Shown one piece after another: positions 1 to 6,802 of a DNA stretch of 10,279 nucleotides (position 1 is the stretch's first letter; each line of letters opens with the position of its first letter). The position numbers and the translations under genes were made by a program. The notes below the pieces were generated by a model. The model was not told where the DNA came from and did not search any database. It was given only the letters and a program-made list of their open reading frames with translations. Source of the DNA: CAVRZY01 sp963725415 (GTDB lineage: Bacteria; Acidobacteriota; Terriglobia; Bryobacterales; Bryobacteraceae); assembly GCA_963725415.1 (NCBI GenBank), contig CAVRZY010000175.1, positions 1 to 10,279 on the forward strand, in the 5' to 3' direction.

Positions 1-11
1 TAGTGGGTACA

Positions 12-60
12 GACAGCCATTTGCAGAGGCAGCAAATGGTGTCAGTCCCCGGTTTTCGCC
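12..60. repeat. REP-like hairpin with GGGGAC-type flank
   Basis: Positions 12-24 and 32-43 form an inverted repeat. CCATTTGC (17-24) pairs with GCAAATGG (32-39), and GACA (12-15) pairs with TGTC (40-43) if G16 is bulged; the loop is 7 nt. The flank at 41-60, read on the minus strand, contains GCGAAAACCGGGGACTGAC. This resembles GCGCAAAACGGGGACAGGC at 8164-8182 inside the hairpin between the response regulator and the ATP synthase genes. The shared sequence suggests two members of one dispersed palindrome family. The left end of the element may lie outside the window. No transposase is visible. Confidence 0.4.
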
Positions 61-389
61 CATTGTCGTATGGTGGTCTGAATCGCAGGAAAGTTCAATA
101 TCCTGTTGCTTGACGCGGGCATTGGGAGTAAACTTGAAAACCGGGCGTTGGGGTAGAATATCCTCTCAATGCCTCAGTTCTTGCGACTCGCGCCGGAGGA
201 CGCGGGGGAGCGGATCCGCCTCGCAGGCAAGAGGCTGTCTCCGGACAGGGGAGGCAGGAACTGGCTGTGTTTTCCCGAACAGGGAAGCCTTCACCGGCGG
301 CCCCTCGGGGTTGAATGAGATGGGGGCCGGCGGATCCTCGGCTGCCCTGGTTCATGCAAGATGGCTTTCTACACCATTAAGGAGGTGTT
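61..389 (+). other. Non-coding GC-rich leader region
   Basis: I see no convincing gene between the left hairpin and the start at 390. A -10-like TAGAAT lies at 154-159, but the nearest TTGAAA (134-139) is only 14 nt away, so a promoter there is weakly supported. The stretch 185-345 is rich in short complementary segments, such as GGCCCC (299-304) with the later GGGGCC, the palindrome GCGGATCCGC near 210-220, and TGTC/GACA around a 4-nt loop near 236-247. It could be a structured 5' leader of the exported protein at 390. I could not match it to a known riboswitch class. Confidence 0.3.
378..387 (+). promoter_or_regulatory. Near-perfect Shine-Dalgarno for the gene at 390
   Basis: TAAGGAGGTG is complementary over ten bases to the usual bacterial 16S 3' end. 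Only four bases separate GGAGG from the ATG at 390, which is shorter than usual. This site fixes the start of the exported protein and predicts strong initiation if the site is accessible. Confidence 0.8.
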
Positions 390-737
390 ATGAGATTCGT
401 GAGCATTTTGATCCGGTTGTCCTTAGGGGTTCTCTTGGCACTGGCTTTGGCCACCCAAGGAGTTGCGCAGGAAAAGAAGAAGGCAGCGCAGGCCAAAGAG
501 GATCGGGTGTCTGGAACGATCCAGATGATGAACAAGGACACTTCCACCCTCACCGTCCGAACTAGTGGGAACATTCAGCGGACCGTCGTCTACAACGCCG
601 ACACCAAGTTCACCAAAGTGAACAAGCCCGGCTCGCTCGATGAGGTCAAAGAGGGCGTCCGTGTGATCTGCCTCGGCAAGTTTGACGAGAAGAGTCGATT
701 AGTCGCCACCCGTATTGATGTGCGATTGCCCAGGTAG
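390..737 (+). CDS. Exported DUF5666-like small protein
   Basis: This 115-residue protein begins with a clear Sec signal peptide: basic MRFVSILIR, a leucine/alanine-rich core to about residue 23, and a likely cleavage after VAQ near residue 26. A lysine-rich spacer (EKKKAAQAK) follows. The rest looks like one small beta-rich domain (about residues 38-113): GTIQMMNKDTSTLTVRT, then a Y-A-D-TKFT segment, then EVKEGVRVICLGKFDEKSRLVATRIDV. This pattern of a GTI strand, TKF, a 'V..G..V...G' turn and a final ATRI strand fits DUF5666-type or OB-like domains of periplasmic proteins in Acidobacteriota. No catalytic residues are evident and the function is unknown. The start is set by the Shine-Dalgarno at 378-387. 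The gene stands alone and converges with the kinase-like gene on the other strand. Confidence 0.85.
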   Translation: MRFVSILIRLSLGVLLALALATQGVAQEKKKAAQAKEDRVSGTIQMMNKDTSTLTVRTSGNIQRTVVYNADTKFTKVNKPGSLDEVKEGVRVICLGKFDEKSRLVATRIDVRLPR

Positions 738-806
738 CCTCCCGCTTGGCGCCCTCTCGGGGCGAAGCTGAGGAGGCAACTCCGGGTCCCAACTAGAGAA
801 GATCGC

Positions 807-850
807 CGCTCCGCCAGCCGAGGTCCGCCTGGCGGAGCGCGCGGGCTTTT
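807..850 (+). terminator. Probable transcription terminator after the DUF5666-like gene
   Basis: CGCTCCGCCAG (807-817) and CTGGCGGAGCG (829-839) form a perfect 11-bp stem with an 11-nt loop. They are followed by CGCGGGC and a short T run at 847-850. The T run is short and about 7 nt from the stem, so efficiency is uncertain. A weaker stem-loop right after the stop codon (GCCTCC 737-742 with GGAGGC 772-777) may add to it. The position between two convergent genes fits a terminator. A small hairpin at 903-918 lies just past the stop of the minus-strand gene. Confidence 0.5.
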
Positions 851-935
851 GTGTGCCTCTTGTGCCCGCTTGCGAGTGGGACCGGGCTACCAGTCGGTTC
901 TCCCGCCCCTCAGGGCGGCTCGTGGTGGGGGCAGC

Positions 936-1289
936 TTAGCGCGCCGCCACGTCGTAGTCGTACAGGACCGCCCCTTCGCCCTTCTGAGCGCATAGCTGCT
1001 CGAACATCTGCACGATCTTATCGCGCCGCCCCAGCACCCCCTTGATCTCCGGCTTGGTCAGGTACGGGGTCATCTCGCGCGTGAGCGATTCTTCGTTCAG
1101 TTGACGTAAAGCAGCCAAGAGCTTGCGCTCGCATTTCACCAGGTTCTTAGGCTGCACCAGGCTGGTATGCAGACGGAAGCCTCGCGTGTGATCGATCATC
1201 CAGATCTTCCAGTCTTTGGTGATCAGCAGGTTCTGGAGATTCCGGTCGGTGTTGTAAATCAACTGATCGAAAACACGCACGATGTGCAT
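936..1289 (-). CDS. Secreted kinase-fold protein, C-terminal part (frameshifted)
   Basis: This frame holds the C-terminal part of the gene whose N-terminal part is at 1294-1794. It contains the kinase-like core: FDQLIYNTDRNLQN followed by WKIWMIDHTRGFR. In the repaired 285-residue protein these place a catalytic-type Asp at 183 (DRN), Asn at 188 and a metal-binding-type Asp at 201 (IDH). The arrangement matches the catalytic and metal loops of the PI3/PI4-kinase-like, HipA and Fam20C group. The remaining helical tail (LVKCERKLLAALRQL..., LTKPEIKGVLGRRDKIV) completes the fold. The internal ATG at 1289 is unlikely to be a true start: it has no good ribosome site, and the conserved reading frame continues upstream through WNDE. 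As it stands, this part would be translated only by frameshifting or internal initiation. Confidence 0.7.
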   Translation of the reverse strand: MHIVRVFDQLIYNTDRNLQNLLITKDWKIWMIDHTRGFRLHTSLVQPKNLVKCERKLLAALRQLNEESLTREMTPYLTKPEIKGVLGRRDKIVQMFEQLCAQKGEGAVLYDYDVAAR

Positions 1290-1293
1290 CTCA

Positions 1294-1794
1294 TCATTCC
1301 AGCGGTCCAGATTGGGGGTCGGTCTTTTTCATGAACCGCTCAGCTTCATCCATCAACACGTCGTCCACCCACCAGGTCATGGATCCATGCTTCCCCCCGG
1401 GCATTTTCCGCTCCACCGACATAGGGATCATGTTGCCCAGCCCCAGCATCACCCCCAGCCGGTAGGCAGCGACGTTGAACTTCCAGGTGTCTTTGAAGTT
1501 CATCTCGGTGCCCCGGCTGCCCTCAAATCGCATCTTGGCCTCGTCGATGGTTTGGATATGTGCGTCATGGGTCAGGCGCCCATCGGAGAGCGTGGCCCGC
1601 GCAGAGTTGGTGATGCCTTTGGAGGTGGCCTTGCTCTTGAGGATCTTGGCGTTCAGCAAGAACTCCGCCATCTGCTCAGGGGTCAATTTGGGTGAAGGTG
1701 CGGCGGCCTGTTCCTGAGCGAACAGCAGGGCCGAACCGATCAGCAAGCTCGAAACCAGCAGTGGCAATCGAGAATATCGTGATATGAGTCGCAT
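1294..1794 (-). CDS. Secreted kinase-fold protein, N-terminal part (frameshifted)
   Basis: The 166-residue frame opens with a signal peptide (MRLISRYSRL, then a hydrophobic core LLVSSLLIGSALLFA, cleavage near AQ at 26-27), so the protein is predicted to be exported. Residues 58-82 (SKGITNSARATLSDGRLTHDAHIQ) look like the nucleotide-loop strands seen in HipA/PI4K-like proteins, although the usual lysine at the end of that strand is Q81 here. A helix with FNVAAYRLG and a segment NMIPMSVERK follow. After TWWVDDVLMDEAERFMKKTDP the frame runs off into QSGPLE and stops. Removing one G from the run at 1314-1318 instead gives DPNLDRWNDEMHIVRVFDQ, which joins directly to the second part. It lies 144 bp downstream of the membrane histidine kinase gene on the same strand. 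Substrate is unknown. Confidence 0.75.
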   Translation of the reverse strand: MRLISRYSRLPLLVSSLLIGSALLFAQEQAAAPSPKLTPEQMAEFLLNAKILKSKATSKGITNSARATLSDGRLTHDAHIQTIDEAKMRFEGSRGTEMNFKDTWKFNVAAYRLGVMLGLGNMIPMSVERKMPGGKHGSMTWWVDDVLMDEAERFMKKTDPQSGPLE

Positions 1795-1883
1795 AAGGAT
1801 TTCTTCTTTTTCTTTCCCGTCAAGCGTGCTCGGTACTACGCGCCGGAACTCCTCCGCGCGCTGCTCGACGAAGCATCGCAGCT

Positions 1884-1912
1884 ATCATAGCGATTGACAC
1901 CCGCCAGCGCAA
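1884..1912 (-). promoter_or_regulatory. Candidate promoter of the secreted kinase-like gene
   Basis: On the minus strand TATGAT (1884-1889) is a good -10 match. It is preceded by TTGCGC (1907-1912), which shares only TTG with the -35 consensus, at a 17-nt spacing. It lies in the gap between the stop of the histidine kinase at 1939 and the start at 1794, so it could give the kinase-like gene its own transcript. Confidence 0.3.
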
Positions 1913-1938
1913 TGGGCGCCATCACCGAAAACGGCGGG

Positions 1939-3351
1939 CTAGCCTGGCCCGGCCTCCGTGTGTGCCGCTGCCGCCTGGCACGGCAGCGTCACCCGTACCG
2001 TCGTCCCTTTGCCCTCCTCGCTGCTAATCCCCAGCTCCCCGCCGTATTGCTGGATGATCTGGCGGGAGTTGAAGAGGCTCCAGTTTCCCGTCGATACACG
2101 CCCGCCGGACACCTTGAAACTGGGTTCGAAGATCCTGGCCATCTCCCCCGCCCCGATGCCTCGGCCGCTGTCCTGGATCAGGACCTCGGCGTGAGCATCC
2201 CGCTGGCGGGTCGAGATACGGATTGACCCGTTTTCCGGGACCGCGGCAATCGCGTTGCTCAGCAGGCTGGAAAACACGGCGCTCAATTGCTGCGGCCGGC
2301 AAAGTACCGACGGTACCGGTTGAAGGTCCAGCTCGACATGCACCTTCTCCTTGGCCTGCGGCTCCAGCAAGGCGGCGATGTCTCGCAGCAGATCATTCAG
2401 GTCCACTGATTGGATTTCAGCCCGGTCCAGATGGGTGAACCGCTGAATCCGGCCGACGATCTCCTCCAGGCGCGCGGTCGCCTCCAGCACCGAACGGCGC
2501 AACTCGGCCTGGACGGCCAACAGCCGCTGCTGTTCCGAAGCCGGCGCCGTGGCCTGCCGGCCCGCCACTACCAGCAGCGTGTTCACCGAACTCTTCAGCG
2601 CCCCCAGCGGGGTATTCAGTTCGTGGCTCACCGCTGCCGCCAGCCGCCCCAGCGAGGCCGCGTTCTCGGAAAGCATGACCCGCGATTGCACCAGCCGGAG
2701 ATCCTGGGAGGCGTTCACCAGCAGCAGGTTGGCCTGGTAATTCGAGCTCCGCTCCGCGTAGACCACCCCCGTCAGCACGGTGCTCAGCACCGTAAGCAGC
2801 AGGATGAACCAAATGTTGAAGACATCCTGCCGGCTGCCCTCGAGCAGGTTCGCGTGGGCTGCCATCTCCGTGCAGGCCAGATAGAACAGGCCGATCGAGA
2901 CTCCCAAGGCGAAGGTGTGAAGGGGACGCAGGGGAATGGCCGCCATGGCCAGCAACATCACCAGCGTCGCATGGAGCAGAACAGAATGATCGCCGGTTTC
3001 CAATCTGGCGGCCCACAGCAGCGGAGAGAATACCAGCGCCAATGCCAGCAACCAGCATGAAGACCATGCCAGCAAACGGGAACGTTCGTAGCTCCACTCC
3101 AGCCGTGAGATGACCAGCGTGGCCGCCCCTATCGTCACCGAAGCTGCGGCCTGCCAGATCACGGTCGCCCCGGCTGGCCCCCCACTCCCCAACAACAGCC
3201 GGTCTAGCGCCAACACAATCGGATAGGCGATCTCGGCGGCCCCTACCAGCTTCAGGCTGGCGTGGCTGTTACGGAAAATCTCCTGGCGGAACCCCTCGTC
3301 TTGCTCCGCCGTGCCTGGCAGCAGCAACTCGCGGATGGTCTCCAACGTCAT
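1939..3351 (-). CDS. Six-helix membrane sensor histidine kinase
   Basis: The 470-residue protein is a membrane-bound two-component sensor. After about 35 cytoplasmic residues come roughly six hydrophobic helices (about 37-55, 63-83, 93-115, 124-141, 146-165, 178-199). A linker follows (LLVNASQDLRLVQSRVMLSENAASLGR), then the dimerisation and phosphoacceptor domain with AVSHELNTPLGAL (His243). The ATP-binding domain has an N box (LLSNAIAAV, Asn366), a G1 box DSGRGIG (394-400), an F box IFEPSF (407-412) and a late GKGTTV (447-452). The usual G2 box GLGLxI is absent; TGNWSLFN (421-428) occupies its place. I chose ATG 3351 because helices and conserved sequence begin after it. The open frame extends to 3504, but that part is low in complexity and lies in the divergent promoter region. 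No receiver gene is adjacent on this strand; a receiver lies in the divergent unit. Confidence 0.9.
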   Translation of the reverse strand: MTLETIRELLLPGTAEQDEGFRQEIFRNSHASLKLVGAAEIAYPIVLALDRLLLGSGGPAGATVIWQAAASVTIGAATLVISRLEWSYERSRLLAWSSCWLLALALVFSPLLWAARLETGDHSVLLHATLVMLLAMAAIPLRPLHTFALGVSIGLFYLACTEMAAHANLLEGSRQDVFNIWFILLLTVLSTVLTGVVYAERSSNYQANLLLVNASQDLRLVQSRVMLSENAASLGRLAAAVSHELNTPLGALKSSVNTLLVVAGRQATAPASEQQRLLAVQAELRRSVLEATARLEEIVGRIQRFTHLDRAEIQSVDLNDLLRDIAALLEPQAKEKVHVELDLQPVPSVLCRPQQLSAVFSSLLSNAIAAVPENGSIRISTRQRDAHAEVLIQDSGRGIGAGEMARIFEPSFKVSGGRVSTGNWSLFNSRQIIQQYGGELGISSEEGKGTTVRVTLPCQAAAAHTEAGPG

Positions 3352-3364
3352 TGGGTTTCGATTG

Positions 3365-3392
3365 ATTATAGATCTTTCAGAACCGGCGTCAG
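3365..3392 (-). promoter_or_regulatory. Candidate promoter of the membrane histidine kinase
   Basis: The minus strand shows a perfect TATAAT at 3365-3370 and CTGACG at 3387-3392 (four of six to TTGACA), with a 16-nt spacer. If used, transcription would begin only about 6-8 nt before the ATG at 3351, giving a very short leader. That fits the lack of any Shine-Dalgarno before this ATG. This is inferred from sequence only. Confidence 0.4.
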
Positions 3393-3596
3393 GGTGGGTT
3401 GGGTGATCCCGTCCGTTCGGCCCAGCCAGTAGGGAAGCCTCTTCCGGGGGGGCTGGCGCATTGAAAAATCCTTCACCCCGCTGTGGGAATCCTGCTGGAA
3501 ACATGATACACTCATTACCTCTTCGCGCTCGTACACCGTGCGGGCTGAAAGGTGCCGGCTGACCCGGCGGAAGGGAGGCCCGAGAGGGGGGCGCCT

Positions 3597-6197
3597 ATGC
3601 GCAAGCTGAAGGCTTATTGGCGGAACATCTGTGATGTGAGGCCGGGCGAGTGTCTTCGCACCCTCTTCATGTGTCTCCACATCCTCTTGGTCCTGCTGAG
3701 CTACTACATCCTTAAGCCGCTTGCCAAGGCATTGTTCCTCAATAATTTCGATATCGACAAGCTGCCCCACCTCATCATCCTGATTGCCGTGGCCGGAGGT
3801 CTGCTGGCTTACGTCTACACCAAACTGGCGGTGAGGGCTTCATTGCGAGCAGCGGTCTCCTGGACTACGGGAATTTCGATCGTCTGCTTGGTGACCTTTT
3901 GGTGGATACTCGGGCCCGCCCCGAAATGGGTCTATTACGTATTCCCTGTGTGGGTCAGCCTGTTCTCGATCGTACTGGTCTCGCAAGGCTGGCTGGTTGC
4001 CTCGAACGTATTCGACACGCGGGAAGCCAAGCGCCTCTATGTGCTGGTGGGCTTGGCAGCCATATTGGGCGCGGCTCTGGGAAGCGTGTACGTGACCACT
4101 ACAGCCAAGTTGATCGTGCCCCGCTACCAACTGCTGATCAGCGCCGCAGTGGTAATTCTGGCCTACATACCGTTCCGCCTGGTGATTCGGCAGAAGGGCG
4201 TTTCCCTGGCCGGCGTCAAGGCCGCGGAAGCCGGGGAAGCCGAAGTTCACCTCCGGGATATCGCCAGCGCCATTGGCCGCTATCGCCACCTGCAAGTCAT
4301 CATCGGCATCATTGCCCTGATGTTGATTGTGGATGTGCTGGTGGACTTTCAAATGAGCTACATGGCCAAGCTGGCCTACCAGGACGCTGCGATGATCGCC
4401 TTTCAGGGGCGCTTCAACCTGTTCCAGAATATTCTCACCATTGCCTTGCAGCTCTTCCTGACTGCGTTGATTGTGAGTCGCCTCCAGGTCGGGGGCACCC
4501 TCCAGATCATGCCGGTGACCATGGCAGCCGCCAATGTGGGCATATTCGTTGCGCCGGGGATCTACACCACGGTAACCGGCAGCCTGCTGGAGAGAGCCTC
4601 CCGTTACTCCTTCAACCGCACCGGCATGGAACTGCTCTACATGCCCTTGCCACTGGAACTCAGGAACCGCACCAAGGCCTTTGTGGACATTTTCATGGAC
4701 CGCATGGGCCGTGGCATCGGTGCGTTCCTCCTGATGCTTCTGGGATGGATTGGCATTCAACATCCCCGGCAGGTCTCCGTGGTGGTGCTGGGACTGGCTA
4801 GCCTTTGGATCCTGCTTTCCGTGAGGGCCAAGAAGGAGTACATCCGCACGGTCCAGCGAAGGCTCGAGTCCCGCCGCCTGGATCTGGGAAGCGAGCGCAT
4901 CACCATCAGCGATCCGGCCACCATTACTCTTCTGGAGCAGGCCGCCGTGGGGGCCAACGCGCGGCAGGCCTGTTATGCGCTCTCCATGCTGGCGGAGGCC
5001 CCAGACTTTGAACTCGAACCTCTGCTTCGCCAGCTCCAGGCTGCTTCATCGGCCGAAGTGCGCGGCAAGGTCTATGAGCTGGCCCGCTCGCGCAAGTTTC
5101 CCGAACTGCTCGAGACGGCCTTGGCGGAAGTTCGCTCCCTGCACCCGCGGGACGGGGGCGCCATCCGGCCTGCGGTGGCCTACCTGCTGTCGGTCTCTCC
5201 CGAGGCCTCACAACTGGCCGCGGAGTTGCTCGATGACCCCAATTCCCTGGTCGGCGAGAGCGCCCTGGAAGCCCTGGCCTCTCAAGGTGAGGCGGGGCGA
5301 GATCTGGTCACCTACGAATGGATCACCCGCAACGCCGCCGAGGCCGATCCGCGCCGGCGCCGCCTGGCCGCCCTGGGCGTGGGCGTTCGCGGCGACCAGG
5401 GCACCGAATCCTTGCATCGCTTGCTGGAAGACCCCGACCCGGAAGTGGTTTTTTCCGCCTGCCAAGCCGCAGGCACGGTGAAGAATCGAGCCTATCTGCC
5501 CGCCATCATCCGCCGCCTGGCCGAGGCCCGCCTGCGCGCTGCGGCCATCGACGCGCTGATGGCCTACGGAGCACGCATCTCCGGCAGCCTGGGCGATCTG
5601 CTGGACGACAACACCGTCCCCATCTCCATTCGCCGTCAGATCCCGCGCGTCTTGCGCCTCATTCCCGACCAGCGCAACGTGGACGTCCTTCTGAAAGCCC
5701 TCATCCAACCCGATCTCTCCATCCGCATGGCGGTGCTCAAGGCTTTGAACCGCTTGCGTGAAACGGCGCCCCACCTGGATTACGGGGCGGCCTTCGTCAC
5801 CACGCAGATCCTCAGCGAAGCCCGCTACTATTTCGAGCTCGATGCCGCCTTGGAGTCCCTTCGCACTCAGACTACTCCGCGCCCCGCCTCCGCTCTGCTG
5901 GGTCGCAGCATCGAGGACCGCCTCCGCCAGACTATCGAGCGCTTGTTCCGCCTCCTGGGACTGCGCTACCCCCCCAAGGAGATCTACGCTGCCTACCTGG
6001 CGGTCAATCGCCAGCGCGCCGGCGAGCTGTCGGCCGCGCTGGAATTCCTGGACAATCTCCTGGACCACGATCTCAAGCGCGTCCTGCTGCCTCTGTTGGA
6101 CGCCTCCGGGCAGTTGACCGGCAGGGGCCGCGGAGCTCTTCAGGATTCAGATCCGGGAGCCCGAATCCGCTATCCGGGAGCTGATTCGTTCCGATGA
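3597..6197 (+). CDS. ADP/ATP-translocase-like MFS protein with HEAT tail (frameshifted 3' end)
   Basis: As read, this encodes 866 residues. Residues 20-410 form a polytopic membrane domain of about 10-12 helices in the style of the Npt/Tlc nucleotide-translocase family: LLSYYILKPLAKALFL near 32-48, VFDTREAKRLYVLVGLAAILGAALG at 138-162, and SRYSFNRTGMELLYMPLPLELRNRTKAFVDIFMDRMG at 335-371. From about 440 on come helical HEAT-type repeats with spaced 'EDPDPEVVFSACQAAG' and 'LDDPNSLVGESALEAL' units, likely cytoplasmic. The family in intracellular bacteria exchanges ATP for ADP; in free-living bacteria the substrate is unknown. The start at 3597 is preferred over GTG 3552 because AGAGGGGGG at 3583-3591 lies just before it and the family's sequence begins there. 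After LLDASGQLTGR the frame departs from HEAT-like sequence (GRGALQDSDPG...). Removing one G at 6124-6127 restores a 913-residue protein ending at 6339. First gene of a four-gene unit. Confidence 0.85.
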   Translation: MRKLKAYWRNICDVRPGECLRTLFMCLHILLVLLSYYILKPLAKALFLNNFDIDKLPHLIILIAVAGGLLAYVYTKLAVRASLRAAVSWTTGISIVCLVTFWWILGPAPKWVYYVFPVWVSLFSIVLVSQGWLVASNVFDTREAKRLYVLVGLAAILGAALGSVYVTTTAKLIVPRYQLLISAAVVILAYIPFRLVIRQKGVSLAGVKAAEAGEAEVHLRDIASAIGRYRHLQVIIGIIALMLIVDVLVDFQMSYMAKLAYQDAAMIAFQGRFNLFQNILTIALQLFLTALIVSRLQVGGTLQIMPVTMAAANVGIFVAPGIYTTVTGSLLERASRYSFNRTGMELLYMPLPLELRNRTKAFVDIFMDRMGRGIGAFLLMLLGWIGIQHPRQVSVVVLGLASLWILLSVRAKKEYIRTVQRRLESRRLDLGSERITISDPATITLLEQAAVGANARQACYALSMLAEAPDFELEPLLRQLQAASSAEVRGKVYELARSRKFPELLETALAEVRSLHPRDGGAIRPAVAYLLSVSPEASQLAAELLDDPNSLVGESALEALASQGEAGRDLVTYEWITRNAAEADPRRRRLAALGVGVRGDQGTESLHRLLEDPDPEVVFSACQAAGTVKNRAYLPAIIRRLAEARLRAAAIDALMAYGARISGSLGDLLDDNTVPISIRRQIPRVLRLIPDQRNVDVLLKALIQPDLSIRMAVLKALNRLRETAPHLDYGAAFVTTQILSEARYYFELDAALESLRTQTTPRPASALLGRSIEDRLRQTIERLFRLLGLRYPPKEIYAAYLAVNRQRAGELSAALEFLDNLLDHDLKRVLLPLLDASGQLTGRGRGALQDSDPGARIRYPGADSFR

Positions 6198-6339
6198 TCC
6201 CTGGCTGGTGGCCTGCGCCGCGGCCACCGCCGCCGAACTCCATCTCCGTAACCTTGCCCCGGACATCGCTCAGGCGGCAGAATATGCCGGCAAAGATGTA
6301 TTTCAAGTGGCCCAATCCGCCCTGGCGGCCCTGGCCTGA
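6133..6339 (+). pseudogene. Out-of-frame C-terminus of the HEAT/translocase protein
   Basis: In the +1 frame, 68 codons read ELFRIQIREPESAIRELIRS, then DDPWLVACAAATAAELHLRN, then a last helix and a TGA at 6337-6339. The 'DDPWLVACAAATAAEL' stretch is a typical HEAT helix pair, so this is the true end of the upstream protein and not a separate gene. It joins to ...SGQLTGRAAELF if one G of the four at 6124-6127 is dropped. It has no start codon or ribosome site of its own. Its TGA lies 17 bases before the next ATG, normal operon spacing. Confidence 0.75.
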
Positions 6340-6356
6340 ATGGGAGGCATGCACGC

Positions 6357-6782
6357 ATGTCGGAACTGAACATCGTCGAACGAGTTATCGCCTTGGAGGG
6401 CGTCGAGTTGCTGAGTAACCTGACCCCCGAGCAGCTCCTGCGCATCGCCTCGATCGCGCAGGAGGTGAAGTACCCGCCCCAAAGGCTGGTGGTTCAGCCC
6501 TCAGAACCGCCGGATTCGCTGTACGTGATCCTGGACGGCACCGTCGAGATCGCGCGCAACGGCGAGACCCTCCATGTGGCCAAGCAGAACGAAGTCCTGG
6601 GCGCCTGGGCCCTGTTCGATGACGCCCCGATGCCCGTCACCGCCAAGACCCTGGAAGACACCAGGCTGCTGCGCATCCGCCGCGATGATTTCTACGATCT
6701 CCTCTCCGACAACGTCGAGATCATGGCCACCATCTTCTCCACCTTGGCCAAGCGTTTCCGAAAGCTGGTTGAGCAACAATAG
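6357..6782 (+). CDS. Stand-alone cyclic-nucleotide-binding-like domain protein
   Basis: This 141-residue protein is a single CNB (cNMP/Crp-type) domain: N-terminal helix with GVELLSNLTPEQLLRIASIA, beta roll with VVQPSEPPDSLYVILDGTVEI (46-66), a cassette region LGAWALFDDAPMPVTAKT (81-98), a closing strand RLLRIRRDDF, and a C-terminal helix ending in RFRKLVEQQ. There is no helix-turn-helix, so it is not a Crp/Fnr transcription factor. The phosphate-binding cassette is degenerate: the usual FGE is LGA, and the Arg of the R-S/T-A motif is missing (M-P-V-T-A). Classical cAMP binding is therefore doubtful. GGGAGG at 6342-6347 supports the start. It sits between the translocase and a soluble histidine kinase and may serve as a sensor or docking domain for either. 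Confidence 0.85.
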   Translation: MSELNIVERVIALEGVELLSNLTPEQLLRIASIAQEVKYPPQRLVVQPSEPPDSLYVILDGTVEIARNGETLHVAKQNEVLGAWALFDDAPMPVTAKTLEDTRLLRIRRDDFYDLLSDNVEIMATIFSTLAKRFRKLVEQQ

Positions 6783-6802
6783 AAGCTGGATACGGCCCCG
6801 CC

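Noticed and set aside
185..345. Possible c-di-AMP (ydaO-type) or other known riboswitch in the leader
   Set aside because: Short strings such as GGGGGAGCGGA and CCCGAACAGGG recall ydaO elements, but the order and the remaining conserved blocks do not fit. No other class matched by eye.
110..565. Open frame of 151 codons overlapping the exported DUF5666-like gene
   Set aside because: Its sequence is low in complexity and it overlaps, in another frame, a gene with a signal peptide and a perfect ribosome site.
3352..3504. Upstream extension of the membrane histidine kinase to 3504
   Set aside because: The added 51 residues look non-conserved and cover a TATAAT promoter-like site. Family-like sequence begins at ATG 3351.
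3484..3512. Promoter for the translocase unit with TACACT at 3507-3512
   Set aside because: The hexamer at the -35 position (TGGGAA) matches poorly, so I could not support it beyond chance.
3552..3596. GTG start 45 bases upstream for the translocase-like gene
   Set aside because: The extra 15 residues are not family-like, and GAAAGG abuts the GTG too closely to serve it. AGAGGGGGG sits properly before ATG 3597.
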